64,000 nucleotides of DNA from Dactylosporangium sp. AC04546 (lineage in GTDB: Bacteria; Actinomycetota; Actinomycetes; Mycobacteriales; Micromonosporaceae): positions 1 through 64,000 of the forward strand of contig NZ_JAHYSG010000037.1 in assembly GCF_022095675.1 (NCBI RefSeq), read 5' to 3'. Position numbers and translations under genes: made by a program. The notes below the pieces were generated by a model. That model saw nothing but the letters and a program-made list of their open reading frames with translations. It did not search any database and was not told the origin of the DNA. Below, piece by piece: positions 51,933-60,303 of this stretch. The stretch's first letter is position 1; every line of letters begins with the position of its first letter.

Positions 51933-53228
51933 GTGACAGCGGCACTTCTTGCACAGTTCCCGAGGTTCTCCGAGTACGACCCCGGTGCTGCTGGGGAAGG
52001 CAGCCTGGACCCGCTCGGCCTCGGTGCAGTCGCGGACCGAATCGCCGACCGGCTGGCGCCTGGTGTGCGCGCCCGCATGAGTCAGCCACGCTTCGTCGCG
52101 CTGTCAGCCGTCGGCGCATTCGCCTGCCAACCCATCAGCGACCTTGTCGCCAGCGACGGAAAGACGACGTTTGACCTCGCGTTTGAGTGGTTGGTCGTCG
52201 AGTCGCTGGTACAGCATCCGAACCCTGATCGCTTGAGAGGAGTCCCAGGCAGCCAGAAGGCTCAACGCGCCGCCAAGACCGGCGACCGCCTCAGCGCCTC
52301 GACCTATCTGGCCGGTCCCCGAGTCTTCGGCTTCACCGGCGTTTATCGGCCCTTCGCACAGGACGCTCAGGTGCTCGGCTCCGACGGTCTGCCCGCCGCC
52401 AACGCCGAACCCTTGATCGACGCTTGGGAGAAAGATCAGCAGCTCGGCGGTTTCATCACTGGCGAGTCCGGGTCGGCTGGCTTGAGACTCCGTCGAGAGA
52501 TCGAGAAGGAGTGCCTGGCTGCGCTTCGGGCAGCCCACTCGAGCGCACCGCGCACCGGTTGGCTAATGAAGCAACTGGCCGACACGATGGCCCCACGTGA
52601 AGGCGGACTCCACGAGCGAGCCGTGCTCCGCAACCTGATCACGACCGGCAAACACGAAGTCCGCAACGAACTCACCTGGCTCTTGAGCAGGGAGCTGCCA
52701 CCGCCAGACGCGAGTCAAAAAGAAATCGCCCAGACGCTCGCTATGCAGGCATCACCCGCCACCAGGATGGCCCTGATGGCCGCCATCAAGTTCGAGAGTT
52801 GCGCGACTGCGATCGAATACGCGTTCCGCCGATTGTTGGCATACGCCACTTCGCTCGGCGGCCTCTTCACCGTAAGCCAGGGAACGAATACACCGCAGCT
52901 AAGCGGCCTCGCGCCGGACCTGGGCACATTCACGAAGCGGGCGATCGACGCCGTCTCCGAGTTGGACGACTCGCTCGCCCATGAGGTCGTCGACTGTTTC
53001 GCTCACTTTGACCACGCGATGAGTCCTTCGGAGTTTGTCGACGCGCTCCTCGCTCGACACCAGCAGGTGCAGGATACGAAGGGCAAGCGCATGTGGCTCG
53101 ACCCGATCAAGCACCAGTGGGCGGTGCGCCCGCCCTATCGGAACCAAAGTGCCGATCTGGTCGACGACGTCTGGACCCATCCGATACGACTACACACACT
53201 CGTCTCGTTCCTCAAGGCCACGGCATGA
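51933..53228 (+). CDS. Unknown protein opening a PLD/helicase trio
   Basis: 431 aa, GTG start preceded by GAAGGA. Early segment LGAVADRIADRLAPGVRARM-SQPRFVALSAV loosely recalls DUF6361-type proteins (circular motif around 'TRARYF'), which are sometimes found with PLD nucleases, but this is from memory and weak. Mostly helical, no membrane span, no catalytic motif that I can name. Its stop overlaps the PLD start by 4 nt. Expected to be a component of the same complex. Confidence 0.72.
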   Translation: MTAALLAQFPRFSEYDPGAAGEGSLDPLGLGAVADRIADRLAPGVRARMSQPRFVALSAVGAFACQPISDLVASDGKTTFDLAFEWLVVESLVQHPNPDRLRGVPGSQKAQRAAKTGDRLSASTYLAGPRVFGFTGVYRPFAQDAQVLGSDGLPAANAEPLIDAWEKDQQLGGFITGESGSAGLRLRREIEKECLAALRAAHSSAPRTGWLMKQLADTMAPREGGLHERAVLRNLITTGKHEVRNELTWLLSRELPPPDASQKEIAQTLAMQASPATRMALMAAIKFESCATAIEYAFRRLLAYATSLGGLFTVSQGTNTPQLSGLAPDLGTFTKRAIDAVSELDDSLAHEVVDCFAHFDHAMSPSEFVDALLARHQQVQDTKGKRMWLDPIKHQWAVRPPYRNQSADLVDDVWTHPIRLHTLVSFLKATA

Positions 53229-55225
53229 AGCCGACGCCACTTCTCGACTTCTGGCAGAAGCCGGACGGGGCAGGGGACCCGGTCGCCGTTCTGGGCACCA
53301 CCTTTACCCTCGATCCCGACTTCTTCGAAAGAAGCTGCCTCGCCCGGTTTCTTGCCGTGGAGAGCGTCGACGAAGGCACGGGGTCAGCCGAGGACCTGGT
53401 AGCACGACTCGAGCTCGCGGACGGCCTCCTAGCCCCGATGGTCACGGTGCTCGCTGACCGCAGCGCCCAGTCCGAACGTTCGACACTTCGCTGGGACCTG
53501 CTGCATTGCCACGTGGACAGTGGGCTGCTGCACGCCAAGGTCGCGGTCCTGCTCTGGGAACGAGCCACGCGCGTCATCGTCGGATCGGCAAACCTCACGC
53601 CAGCGGGCTACCGCCACAACATCGAACTCGCCATGGCCGCCGACCTCGGCCCCAACTGCGTCGTCCCACCTGACGTGCTCGGTGCCATCGCCGACGAGAT
53701 GGAGTCCTACCTCGGCTTGGTGCCCGGTCTCGACGGCGACGTACCAGCAAACAGGCAAGCTAGGCGCATCCTGCGGGTCTTTCGCGATCGGATCGTAGCC
53801 CAGTCTCCAGTGCGCACGAAGCTGGCTGTCTCACTCGCCCCCACCAATGCCATCACCCGGCCCCTGGATCAGATCACCGACGTGTGGAGCGGCGCACAAC
53901 CGTTGGAAGCAACTCACGTCTCAGCGTTCTGGGACTCCAGCGACCCATCTGTTCTCAAGGCGGTCTCCGCGATGCTCACTGGCCGGCCGGCCTCCGATCG
54001 CTGGCACAGCGTCGCAGTCACCATCGGACCGGGCGGTGAGACCTCTTTTCCTCCCGACTTCCTGAAGGCCAGGCTTGTGGACGAGGTAGTGCAGCTCGGC
54101 CCGTTGGACGAGAACATCCGCCCATTGCATGCCAAGTGTCTCGTCATCAACAGCAAACAGTGGGTTGCCGCCCTGGTTGGCAGCTCGAACCACACAGCGG
54201 CCGGACTGGGGCTCGGAGGATCGCGCCGCCATCGGGAACTCAACGTGTGGCTCGGCGCGCCCCTGGACAGCGAAGAAGGACAAGCGCTGTGGAACCTCGT
54301 CCAGTGTGGCGCCCCAGTGGAACTGGACGCGCGATACGAACAGTCCGAGGACGAGGACGAAGCCGACGACCTCGCTGTCCTGCCACCGTTCTTCCAACTC
54401 TGCCGGCTCGCCAAGAACGGCGACGCTTGGGAACTACGGTTGTCGTTTGACCCGAAGGAACCACCTGCTGACTGGCGAATCGCACTGCCCACGCACGCCG
54501 TCGTGCTCAACCGGGAGGCATGGCTGGCTCAGGGATCTCCTATATCCTACTTTCACCCGGTCGAGGCCGATCAGCTCCCGATGTTCCTCGACGTCGAGTG
54601 GAGCGGCAGCGCGGCAACTTGGGCCGTCATCGCCGACCGCCGCCACGACCTGCCCCTCGGGCCGGGACTCTCGGACCTACATTCATCGCAGTTTCTCGAT
54701 GCCCTCGCTACCGGTAAGTCCCTGGCCCAAGTACTCCGCGAGAAGCTCGAACGCGACGCTCAGGCCGCCTCCGCAGGTGAGCAGTCCAGCATCGTCACCG
54801 ACCCTCTCAAACGCTTCGACTCGCGTAGCACGCTGCTCCGGCGTGGCCGCGCGCTTGCCGCCGCACTCACTGCGCTTGAACGCAGACTGGCCCGCCCCGT
54901 CACAACCCTGGACACATTGGAGGCCAGGCTCCTGGGACCACTGGGCCCACAATTCGTCGCATCCAAAGTCGTCGCGGAGTACTTCGAAGGCGCCCAACCG
55001 CGACCCGACACGATGTTCACGCTCGCTGAGATCGCCCTATCGGTTGCGCGGGTTCCGTGGAACGAGACGCTTCAGCACATCGACCGCGCCGAGGGCGTAC
55101 GGCTCGTCGAAGAGACGCTCGATCACCTCGACTGTCTTCGCGCCCAGCTAGGCGGCGAGCCGGCGGACCTAGCCGGCTACGCCACCCGCGCGATCAAGGA
55201 GGCCAAGCGATGCCTCGTCTCCTGA
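53225..55225 (+). CDS. PLD-superfamily nuclease-like protein
   Basis: 666 aa. Two HxK motifs fit a phospholipase D fold: His103 in LLHAKVAVLL followed by VIVGSANLTPAG, and His302 in PLHAKCLVIN followed by ALVGSSNHTAAG. The downstream Asp of a full HKD is not evident, but GSxN is conserved as in related nucleases. A Glu/Asp-rich stretch (EQSEDEDEADDL) sits near residue 375, and helical sequence follows. DrmC of DISARM is also a PLD protein but much smaller (~250 aa). ATGA overlap with the upstream gene and 16-nt overlap downstream show one operon. Confidence 0.88.
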   Translation: MKPTPLLDFWQKPDGAGDPVAVLGTTFTLDPDFFERSCLARFLAVESVDEGTGSAEDLVARLELADGLLAPMVTVLADRSAQSERSTLRWDLLHCHVDSGLLHAKVAVLLWERATRVIVGSANLTPAGYRHNIELAMAADLGPNCVVPPDVLGAIADEMESYLGLVPGLDGDVPANRQARRILRVFRDRIVAQSPVRTKLAVSLAPTNAITRPLDQITDVWSGAQPLEATHVSAFWDSSDPSVLKAVSAMLTGRPASDRWHSVAVTIGPGGETSFPPDFLKARLVDEVVQLGPLDENIRPLHAKCLVINSKQWVAALVGSSNHTAAGLGLGGSRRHRELNVWLGAPLDSEEGQALWNLVQCGAPVELDARYEQSEDEDEADDLAVLPPFFQLCRLAKNGDAWELRLSFDPKEPPADWRIALPTHAVVLNREAWLAQGSPISYFHPVEADQLPMFLDVEWSGSAATWAVIADRRHDLPLGPGLSDLHSSQFLDALATGKSLAQVLREKLERDAQAASAGEQSSIVTDPLKRFDSRSTLLRRGRALAAALTALERRLARPVTTLDTLEARLLGPLGPQFVASKVVAEYFEGAQPRPDTMFTLAEIALSVARVPWNETLQHIDRAEGVRLVEETLDHLDCLRAQLGGEPADLAGYATRAIKEAKRCLVS

Positions 55226-57924
55226 GCCACCATCTGCGAACAAGCCTCGGCAACAGTTTCGCCGAAGCCTGGGCACGGCAACAACGCACCGCCGAGGATG
55301 TTCTCCAGCGACTCCAGTCGCAGGAGGGCGTCGTGCTTGCAGACCAAGTCGGAATGGGCAAGACGTACGTGGCGCTGGCGGTGGCGACCTCTCAGATCCT
55401 CCGAAAGCCCCGGCTCGATCAGGTCGTCGTGTTCGTGCCGGCGCGGGTAGCCGAAAAGTGGGTCAACGAGTGGGGGAAGTTCCACGAGGCGCTTCTGGTA
55501 GACGCCCCTCAGATCCGATGCGTCAAGCACGCTGTCAGGAGCGGTGAGGACTTCCTCAAGGCTCTCGACGATCCCCCCAAGAGTCGCAACCAACTGGTCA
55601 TCGTCACCCACGAAGCGCTCACGGCCGCCCTGAAAGACAGCTTCATCCAACTCGCTCTGCTCTACTACGCCACACGCAACCGCCGCCAAGCAGCCATGAT
55701 CCGCGGCAGGATCGCCAAGTGGTCCAACGGAGCACGCGGCTTGATCCGTGACCGCAGGTTTACCCCTGAAAGAGTCGAACGCTTACTGGCAACGCCACCC
55801 GACCGGTGGCGCGACGAATGGGAGCGACTCACCGAGGACGACCTCGGTGACGATCCCATCCCGGCCGCGCTGCGGGAGGTCGCGCAGCATCTCGACCTCA
55901 ACGAGGTTTGGTCAGTGTTGCGGGAACTGCCGGTCAACTGGTCGCAAGGTTTGGAAGTCCGGCTCCGAAAGGCGCGCGCCAAGCTCAACGACGCCACACA
56001 AGCTGTGTGGAAACAGGTGCTGGTCGAAACCAAGCCTCGGCTCCCGTTGCTCATCGTAGATGAAGCCCATGCCCTCAAGAACGACAAGACGCGCATCAGC
56101 CGCCTCTTCAACCCGCTCTCCCACGAGCCGGAGGACGGCGCCCTGCGAGGGGTCTTCGACCGCATACTCCTACTCACCGCGACCCCTTTCGAGCTCGGGC
56201 ACGGCGAGTTGATCAACATCCTCCGCCGGCTCAACGCAATCCGCCCGATGCGGCCCCGCCCCGAAGAGCCTCTCGATCAGCGGCTGGACAGGCTGAAGGA
56301 CGCCCTGCGCCGAGCACAGGAAACCGCCATCGCCTTCGACCAGTCCTGGGCCCGGCTCTGCCCCCAGGACCTCACCGTTTTCGACGACTGGTCGATGGAC
56401 GCGGAACCCAGTACCCACGCGAGCCCCGAAGCTCGCCGAGCTTGGCGTGACGCGGGACTCGCCGTGCGTGCTCGTCGGGTCATGCACGACGAACTGCGAC
56501 CCTGGATCATCCGCCACCAACGCCCCGATCGCCGGGACTACCTCACGGGCGGCGCAATCCTCCCGGGGAGTGAAGCACAGACACGCGGCGGCCTAGAGAT
56601 ACCCGAAGAAAGCGCGCTGCCGTTCCTGCTTGCGGCGCGAGCGCAGGCCGTAGCCTCCGAGGATCGCAACGGTGCGGCACGACCGCTCTTCGCGTACGGG
56701 ATCGCGTCGTCCTACGAATCCTTCCTACGTCTTGAGGTCGGCGAGAACGCTGTCGACACAGACACAGACACGGACTCCGACGAAGGCGGAGGCCCCGCCG
56801 ACGGGCCGGTGACGCACGGAGCGTCGGGCACTCCAGCCCAGTGGTACCAACGCGAGATCCAGGGTCTGCTGAACTCGGATTCTCGGCGGGAGCAGCATCC
56901 GAAAATCGCGGCCACCGTAGAGCGCGCGACTGCCCTATGGCTCTCGGGGCAGAAATGCCTCATCTTCTGCTGGTTCATCCGCACCACGGGAGCCCTCCAG
57001 GACGCGATCCGAAACAGGCTTGACTCCCTCGTTCAAAGCCACGCGGCGCGCGAGCTGGGGATCCCCGCCACCGAGGTTGATGCTGAGCTAGAGCGGATCT
57101 CCAACAGGCTGCTCAAGAGCGATAGCAACAACTACGGACGCATCAGGGATTACCTCAATCGTGAGTTCGACGTTGCCGCGGCCGGGAACCACGAGTTGGC
57201 CCAGGCACTCACACGCATCGCCATCCGGAACCTCCGCACGCCGGCGTACCTGATCCGCTACACCAACCTTTCCGTGGACCTGGACGCGGAAGGACTCCTC
57301 AAAGGGATCGCCGGGGACAACCCGACAAGTATCCACCTTCTCTCCCGATGGACCGAGTTCGCTGAGCGAATGGCAGCGATGACCAGCGATGAGCGGACCA
57401 AGGTGCTCGCGAGGTTGCAGGGCGAGCATCCCTCCGACGACGATGAGATCACCGGAGGAAGCCGAGGCGCCAGCCTCGCTCAGGTGCGCCGGGCCTATGG
57501 CGGAACGCGGCGTGAAGATCGGGAGCGTCTGATCAGTGTCTTCAACACGCCGTTCGCTCCCGACATCCTCGTCGCCAGTTCGGTGATGGGCGAAGGCATC
57601 GACCTCCACCAAGAGTGCCGTCACGTAATCCACCACGACCTCGATTGGAACCCCAGCAAGCTGGAGCAGCGCACAGGCCGCCTCGACCGGATCGGCGCCC
57701 TCGCGGAGCGCGAGCAGCGGAACATCGAGGTCTACGAGCCCTATCTGGCAGGGACCCATGACGAGAAGATGTTCCGGGTAGTCAAGGACCGAGCTGGCTG
57801 GTTCGACATCGTCATGGGTAGGGCCGTCGGCACGGATGAGGACGCCACGGATGTCGAAGAGTCACGTGTCCCACTGCATCCACGGATCCGGGAAGCTCTC
57901 TCGATGGATCTGCAGAGTCGGTAG
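55210..57924 (+). CDS. SNF2-type helicase of the PLD trio
   Basis: 904 aa. SF2 ATPase: Walker A LADQVGMGKTYVAL (about 43-56), DEAH in LLIVDEAHALKND, and helicase-C motifs SSVMGEGIDLHQECRHVIHH and KLEQRTGRLDRIG. A long insertion with an acidic Asp/Thr repeat (DTDTDTDSDEGGG, near residue 517) separates the two RecA halves. ATG at 55210 lies inside the PLD gene. Third SNF2 helicase in the island; probably powers the PLD nuclease. Confidence 0.9.
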   Translation: MPRLLSHHLRTSLGNSFAEAWARQQRTAEDVLQRLQSQEGVVLADQVGMGKTYVALAVATSQILRKPRLDQVVVFVPARVAEKWVNEWGKFHEALLVDAPQIRCVKHAVRSGEDFLKALDDPPKSRNQLVIVTHEALTAALKDSFIQLALLYYATRNRRQAAMIRGRIAKWSNGARGLIRDRRFTPERVERLLATPPDRWRDEWERLTEDDLGDDPIPAALREVAQHLDLNEVWSVLRELPVNWSQGLEVRLRKARAKLNDATQAVWKQVLVETKPRLPLLIVDEAHALKNDKTRISRLFNPLSHEPEDGALRGVFDRILLLTATPFELGHGELINILRRLNAIRPMRPRPEEPLDQRLDRLKDALRRAQETAIAFDQSWARLCPQDLTVFDDWSMDAEPSTHASPEARRAWRDAGLAVRARRVMHDELRPWIIRHQRPDRRDYLTGGAILPGSEAQTRGGLEIPEESALPFLLAARAQAVASEDRNGAARPLFAYGIASSYESFLRLEVGENAVDTDTDTDSDEGGGPADGPVTHGASGTPAQWYQREIQGLLNSDSRREQHPKIAATVERATALWLSGQKCLIFCWFIRTTGALQDAIRNRLDSLVQSHAARELGIPATEVDAELERISNRLLKSDSNNYGRIRDYLNREFDVAAAGNHELAQALTRIAIRNLRTPAYLIRYTNLSVDLDAEGLLKGIAGDNPTSIHLLSRWTEFAERMAAMTSDERTKVLARLQGEHPSDDDEITGGSRGASLAQVRRAYGGTRREDRERLISVFNTPFAPDILVASSVMGEGIDLHQECRHVIHHDLDWNPSKLEQRTGRLDRIGALAEREQRNIEVYEPYLAGTHDEKMFRVVKDRAGWFDIVMGRAVGTDEDATDVEESRVPLHPRIREALSMDLQSR

Positions 57925-58499
57925 GACGCCACAGGTGAGAGGCGCCCGGCTGGTGACGTTGCCGGAGAACCGTGCCTACCAGCGGCGCCTGAACGGGTCT
58001 CGACCGTCAGCGGAGCGGTCACATTTGGAATGGGTGCGGGCGCTTCAAGCGGGTCACTGTATGGAGTCAGCAATTGCAGATCGGTAGCTAACCTGATCAT
58101 ATAGTTGGGGTTCAACCCGGGCCCCGGAAACGAACACCCACGCCGGACCGCAGTGGTACAGGGCTTCGCCTTCTGCCCGATCGGGCGAAGTTCACATCGC
58201 GGTCTTCGGCCACCGGCGCCGTGCCAGCGATGAGCAGCCATGACCGCCACATCGGGGCCTCTGAACAGGCAAAAGGAGGTTCCGCATTCCGCGCGCTGGG
58301 TCCGCAAGTTAAGGCGGCCGTTCACATCCGCAGATGCTTACCGCGATAAGTGCCCGACCATCGTGACCGGTCGCGCTCTGACGCCAAGGTCCCCGACCGG
58401 TCGACGCCGGCGATAGGCGCTACAGAACGAGCGCGAAACACTTCCCGGTCGCCCGGTGGGTGCTCGGACGCACCGGAGCTGAGCGTGCCTGCCATGCCC
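57925..58499. other. Non-coding stretch after the defence arm
   Basis: I see no gene on either strand. Around 58100 the sequence is AT-richer (GATCATATAGTTGG). It marks the end of the dense island. Confidence 0.4.
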
Positions 58500-58728
58500 G
58501 ACAGAGCCGGCTCGGCCACGACACCCCGCGAGCCGAAGAACGACTTGACCGTTGCCAGTACAAGCCGATCCGCGCGAGCACCGACCACGTCGACCTCAAA
58601 CCCGTGCGACTGCACCTCTACGTGCGTGGCCTTCTGAACTGAGAGCGGGACAGGGAACTTGACAGGCCCGAACACCACGAACCCTCGGACTCAAGAGCGA
58701 CCGCTACGAAGGACTCGAACGCTTCCAC
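58500..58728 (-). pseudogene. Frameshifted, truncated conserved protein fragment
   Basis: From GTG 58728 the frame reads EAFESFVAVALESEG; one base later in register it continues as FVVFGPVKFPVPLSVQKATH then EVDVVGARADRLVLATVKSF and FGSRGVV. These belong together in a protein family I have seen in actinobacteria, so a one-base deletion near 58685 splits it. Recognisable sequence ends around 58510. It lies upstream of the first toxin-antitoxin module. Confidence 0.55.
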
Positions 58729-58783
58729 ACGCCGAACATAGCTGACGGTAACTGCGCGACATCGAGGCCGAGGAGGTCTCCGG

Positions 58784-59116
58784 TCAGGCCACGTTGAGCT
58801 GGATGTTGCCGATGCGGGCGACGATGTCGAGGTGACCCCCGAGCCCGACGACGTAGGCGCGCAACGTCTCCAGCCCGACGGCGTCGCCGTTCTCGATCTG
58901 GCTGATCCGCGCCTGCGTCAGTCCGGTGGCCTCCGCCAGCTGCACCTGGGTCAACCCGAGCTGCTGGCGAATTTCGGCCAGTTGGGCGCCGCTGACCGAG
59001 GCGAGCATCTGCTCACGCATCTGCCGGCGGCGAGCCACCCGCTCAGCGCTGTCCCAGGTGGGATCGGCAGCACGGGCCTTCGCCTTGACGTCCCGCCAGT
59101 TCGCTGCCTCAGTCAT
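58784..59116 (-). CDS. HigA-like antitoxin (XRE HTH), copy 1
   Basis: 110 aa. A helix-turn-helix LGLTQVQLAEATGLTQARIS sits at residues ~57-77, followed by QIENGDAVGLETLRAYVVGL. The ATG lies inside the toxin stop (ATGA overlap), giving toxin-first order as in HigBA. It neutralises and represses its operon, probably at the 59494-59510 palindrome. Confidence 0.88.
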   Translation of the reverse strand: MTEAANWRDVKAKARAADPTWDSAERVARRRQMREQMLASVSGAQLAEIRQQLGLTQVQLAEATGLTQARISQIENGDAVGLETLRAYVVGLGGHLDIVARIGNIQLNVA

Positions 59117-59484
59117 GACTCGCCCTCCTCCTTCAACGCCGTGAGATGCTCCGTGAACCGAGCATCTGCCAACGGGATCGCCTTGCGGTACCAAGTCTGC
59201 CATTGACCGGACTTGTCTCCTGCCACCAGGAAGACAGCTTCACGTACCGGATCGAACGCGAAGATCAGCCGGACTTCGGTGACTCCGGCCGAACCTGGCC
59301 GCAACTCCTTCATGTTGTGATACAGGCTGCCCTTCAGCCGATCTACCAGCGGACGGCCAAGAGCTGGTCCTTGCTCGGCGAGAACATCGATCGCCTCGGC
59401 GACCAGGTCGGACGTGACCGGATCGGCCCGGCACAGCTCCAAGAACCACGCCTCAACCTCGGGATGCAGTCTAACCTCCCACAC
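59113..59484 (-). CDS. RelE/HigB-like toxin, copy 1
   Basis: 123 aa from the GTG at 59484. RelE/HigB features: DRLKGSLYHNMKELRPG, TEVRLIFAFDPVREAVFLVAGDKSGQW and WYRKAIPLAD. Such toxins cut mRNA on the ribosome when the labile antitoxin is lost, giving module stability or phage abortion. First gene of the operon, translationally coupled to the antitoxin. Confidence 0.88.
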   Translation of the reverse strand: MWEVRLHPEVEAWFLELCRADPVTSDLVAEAIDVLAEQGPALGRPLVDRLKGSLYHNMKELRPGSAGVTEVRLIFAFDPVREAVFLVAGDKSGQWQTWYRKAIPLADARFTEHLTALKEEGES

Positions 59485-59493
59485 GGACCAGAG

Positions 59494-59510
59494 TATAAAC
59501 CAAACTTATA
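59494..59510. promoter_or_regulatory. AT-rich palindrome before the TA operon
   Basis: TATAAACCAAACTTATA: arms TATAA and TTATA with a 7-nt spacer, 10 nt upstream of the toxin GTG. On the minus strand it overlaps a -10-like TATACT. Likely HigA operator and promoter. Confidence 0.65.
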
Positions 59511-59519
59511 TTGCGTGCT

Positions 59520-60303
59520 CGAGCCAGGCCGGACAGTCCGGAGGCGCCATACCTGATCCGCCTTGATGGAGCGCCTTGCGCTCCGCGCCGTGGACCCTTG
59601 GCGCCTCGCAGGAAACGTCGGGCTGCAGGCGCTTACACCTGTCCGAACTCCTTCAGGTCTGCGCATCGCCGACAGGGCGGCGCTGGCGGAACCGCCCAAT
59701 TGGGTGCTCCACGGGTGCTCGGTCGCCGTAGGACAGGCTCGGCACGGGCTGGACCGTGCGGCACTCCCGCGCGCTGGAAAACGGAGGAGTCGGACACAGC
59801 AGGGATCGGCGGGACTCAGCAGGATGGAAAAGCACGTTCAAAGCTGGCTCTTAATCTGCGGACTGTGCGGGACGGGTCCGGACGCCGTGGACTGAGGAGT
59901 TCCCAGCTGGACGCCAAGGTACGACGGCGCGACAGGTGATCTTCGTTGACGTGGCAGACCTGAAATCTGCTGGTGCCGGACGGCGTCCTGGCGACCAGCA
60001 CCAGGCAGACACGCCGTTCGCTACCAGACCACCTCGGCGATGGCGACCCCCTCGGTTGATCCGACGGACTTCCAGGAAGCCTGCCGACCCTTGCCCTACC
60101 GACCCGTTGCTCATGCTCACCGTCAACGACGGAACCGGGCCACTACATCCTCATCCGGAGCGCCGTCCGACAGCCAACTGACGCGCCCCATTGCCTGCGC
60201 GACAGCGAGGTCCGGGGCAGCAGCCGTCATCTGACGATGGATAGTGTCTCGACGTACCGTCACCGTCCGTCGGCGGCAAGGCAAGGCAAGGAGGCTACCG
60301 ATC
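59520..60303. other. Non-coding decayed region with tRNA-Lys-like segment
   Basis: No gene recognised. At 59842-59861, 18 of 20 bases equal the tRNA-Lys anticodon arm (16254-16273), including the unbroken CTCTTAATCTGCGG. The region before 60304 ends with AAGGAGG, the ribosome site of the next gene. Confidence 0.45.

Larger units (their letters stand above)
58778..59484 (-). repeat. Direct-repeat block holding TA module, copy 1
   Basis: From CTCCGGTCAGG at 58778 the next ~700 bp recur at 63317-64000 with roughly 92% identity by eye, in the same orientation, offset about 4.54 kb. Confidence 0.8.

Noticed and set aside
22160..57924. BREX/Pgl system proper
   Set aside because: No PglZ-type phosphatase and no PglY/BrxC ATPase is encoded; only the methylase and kinase themes are shared.
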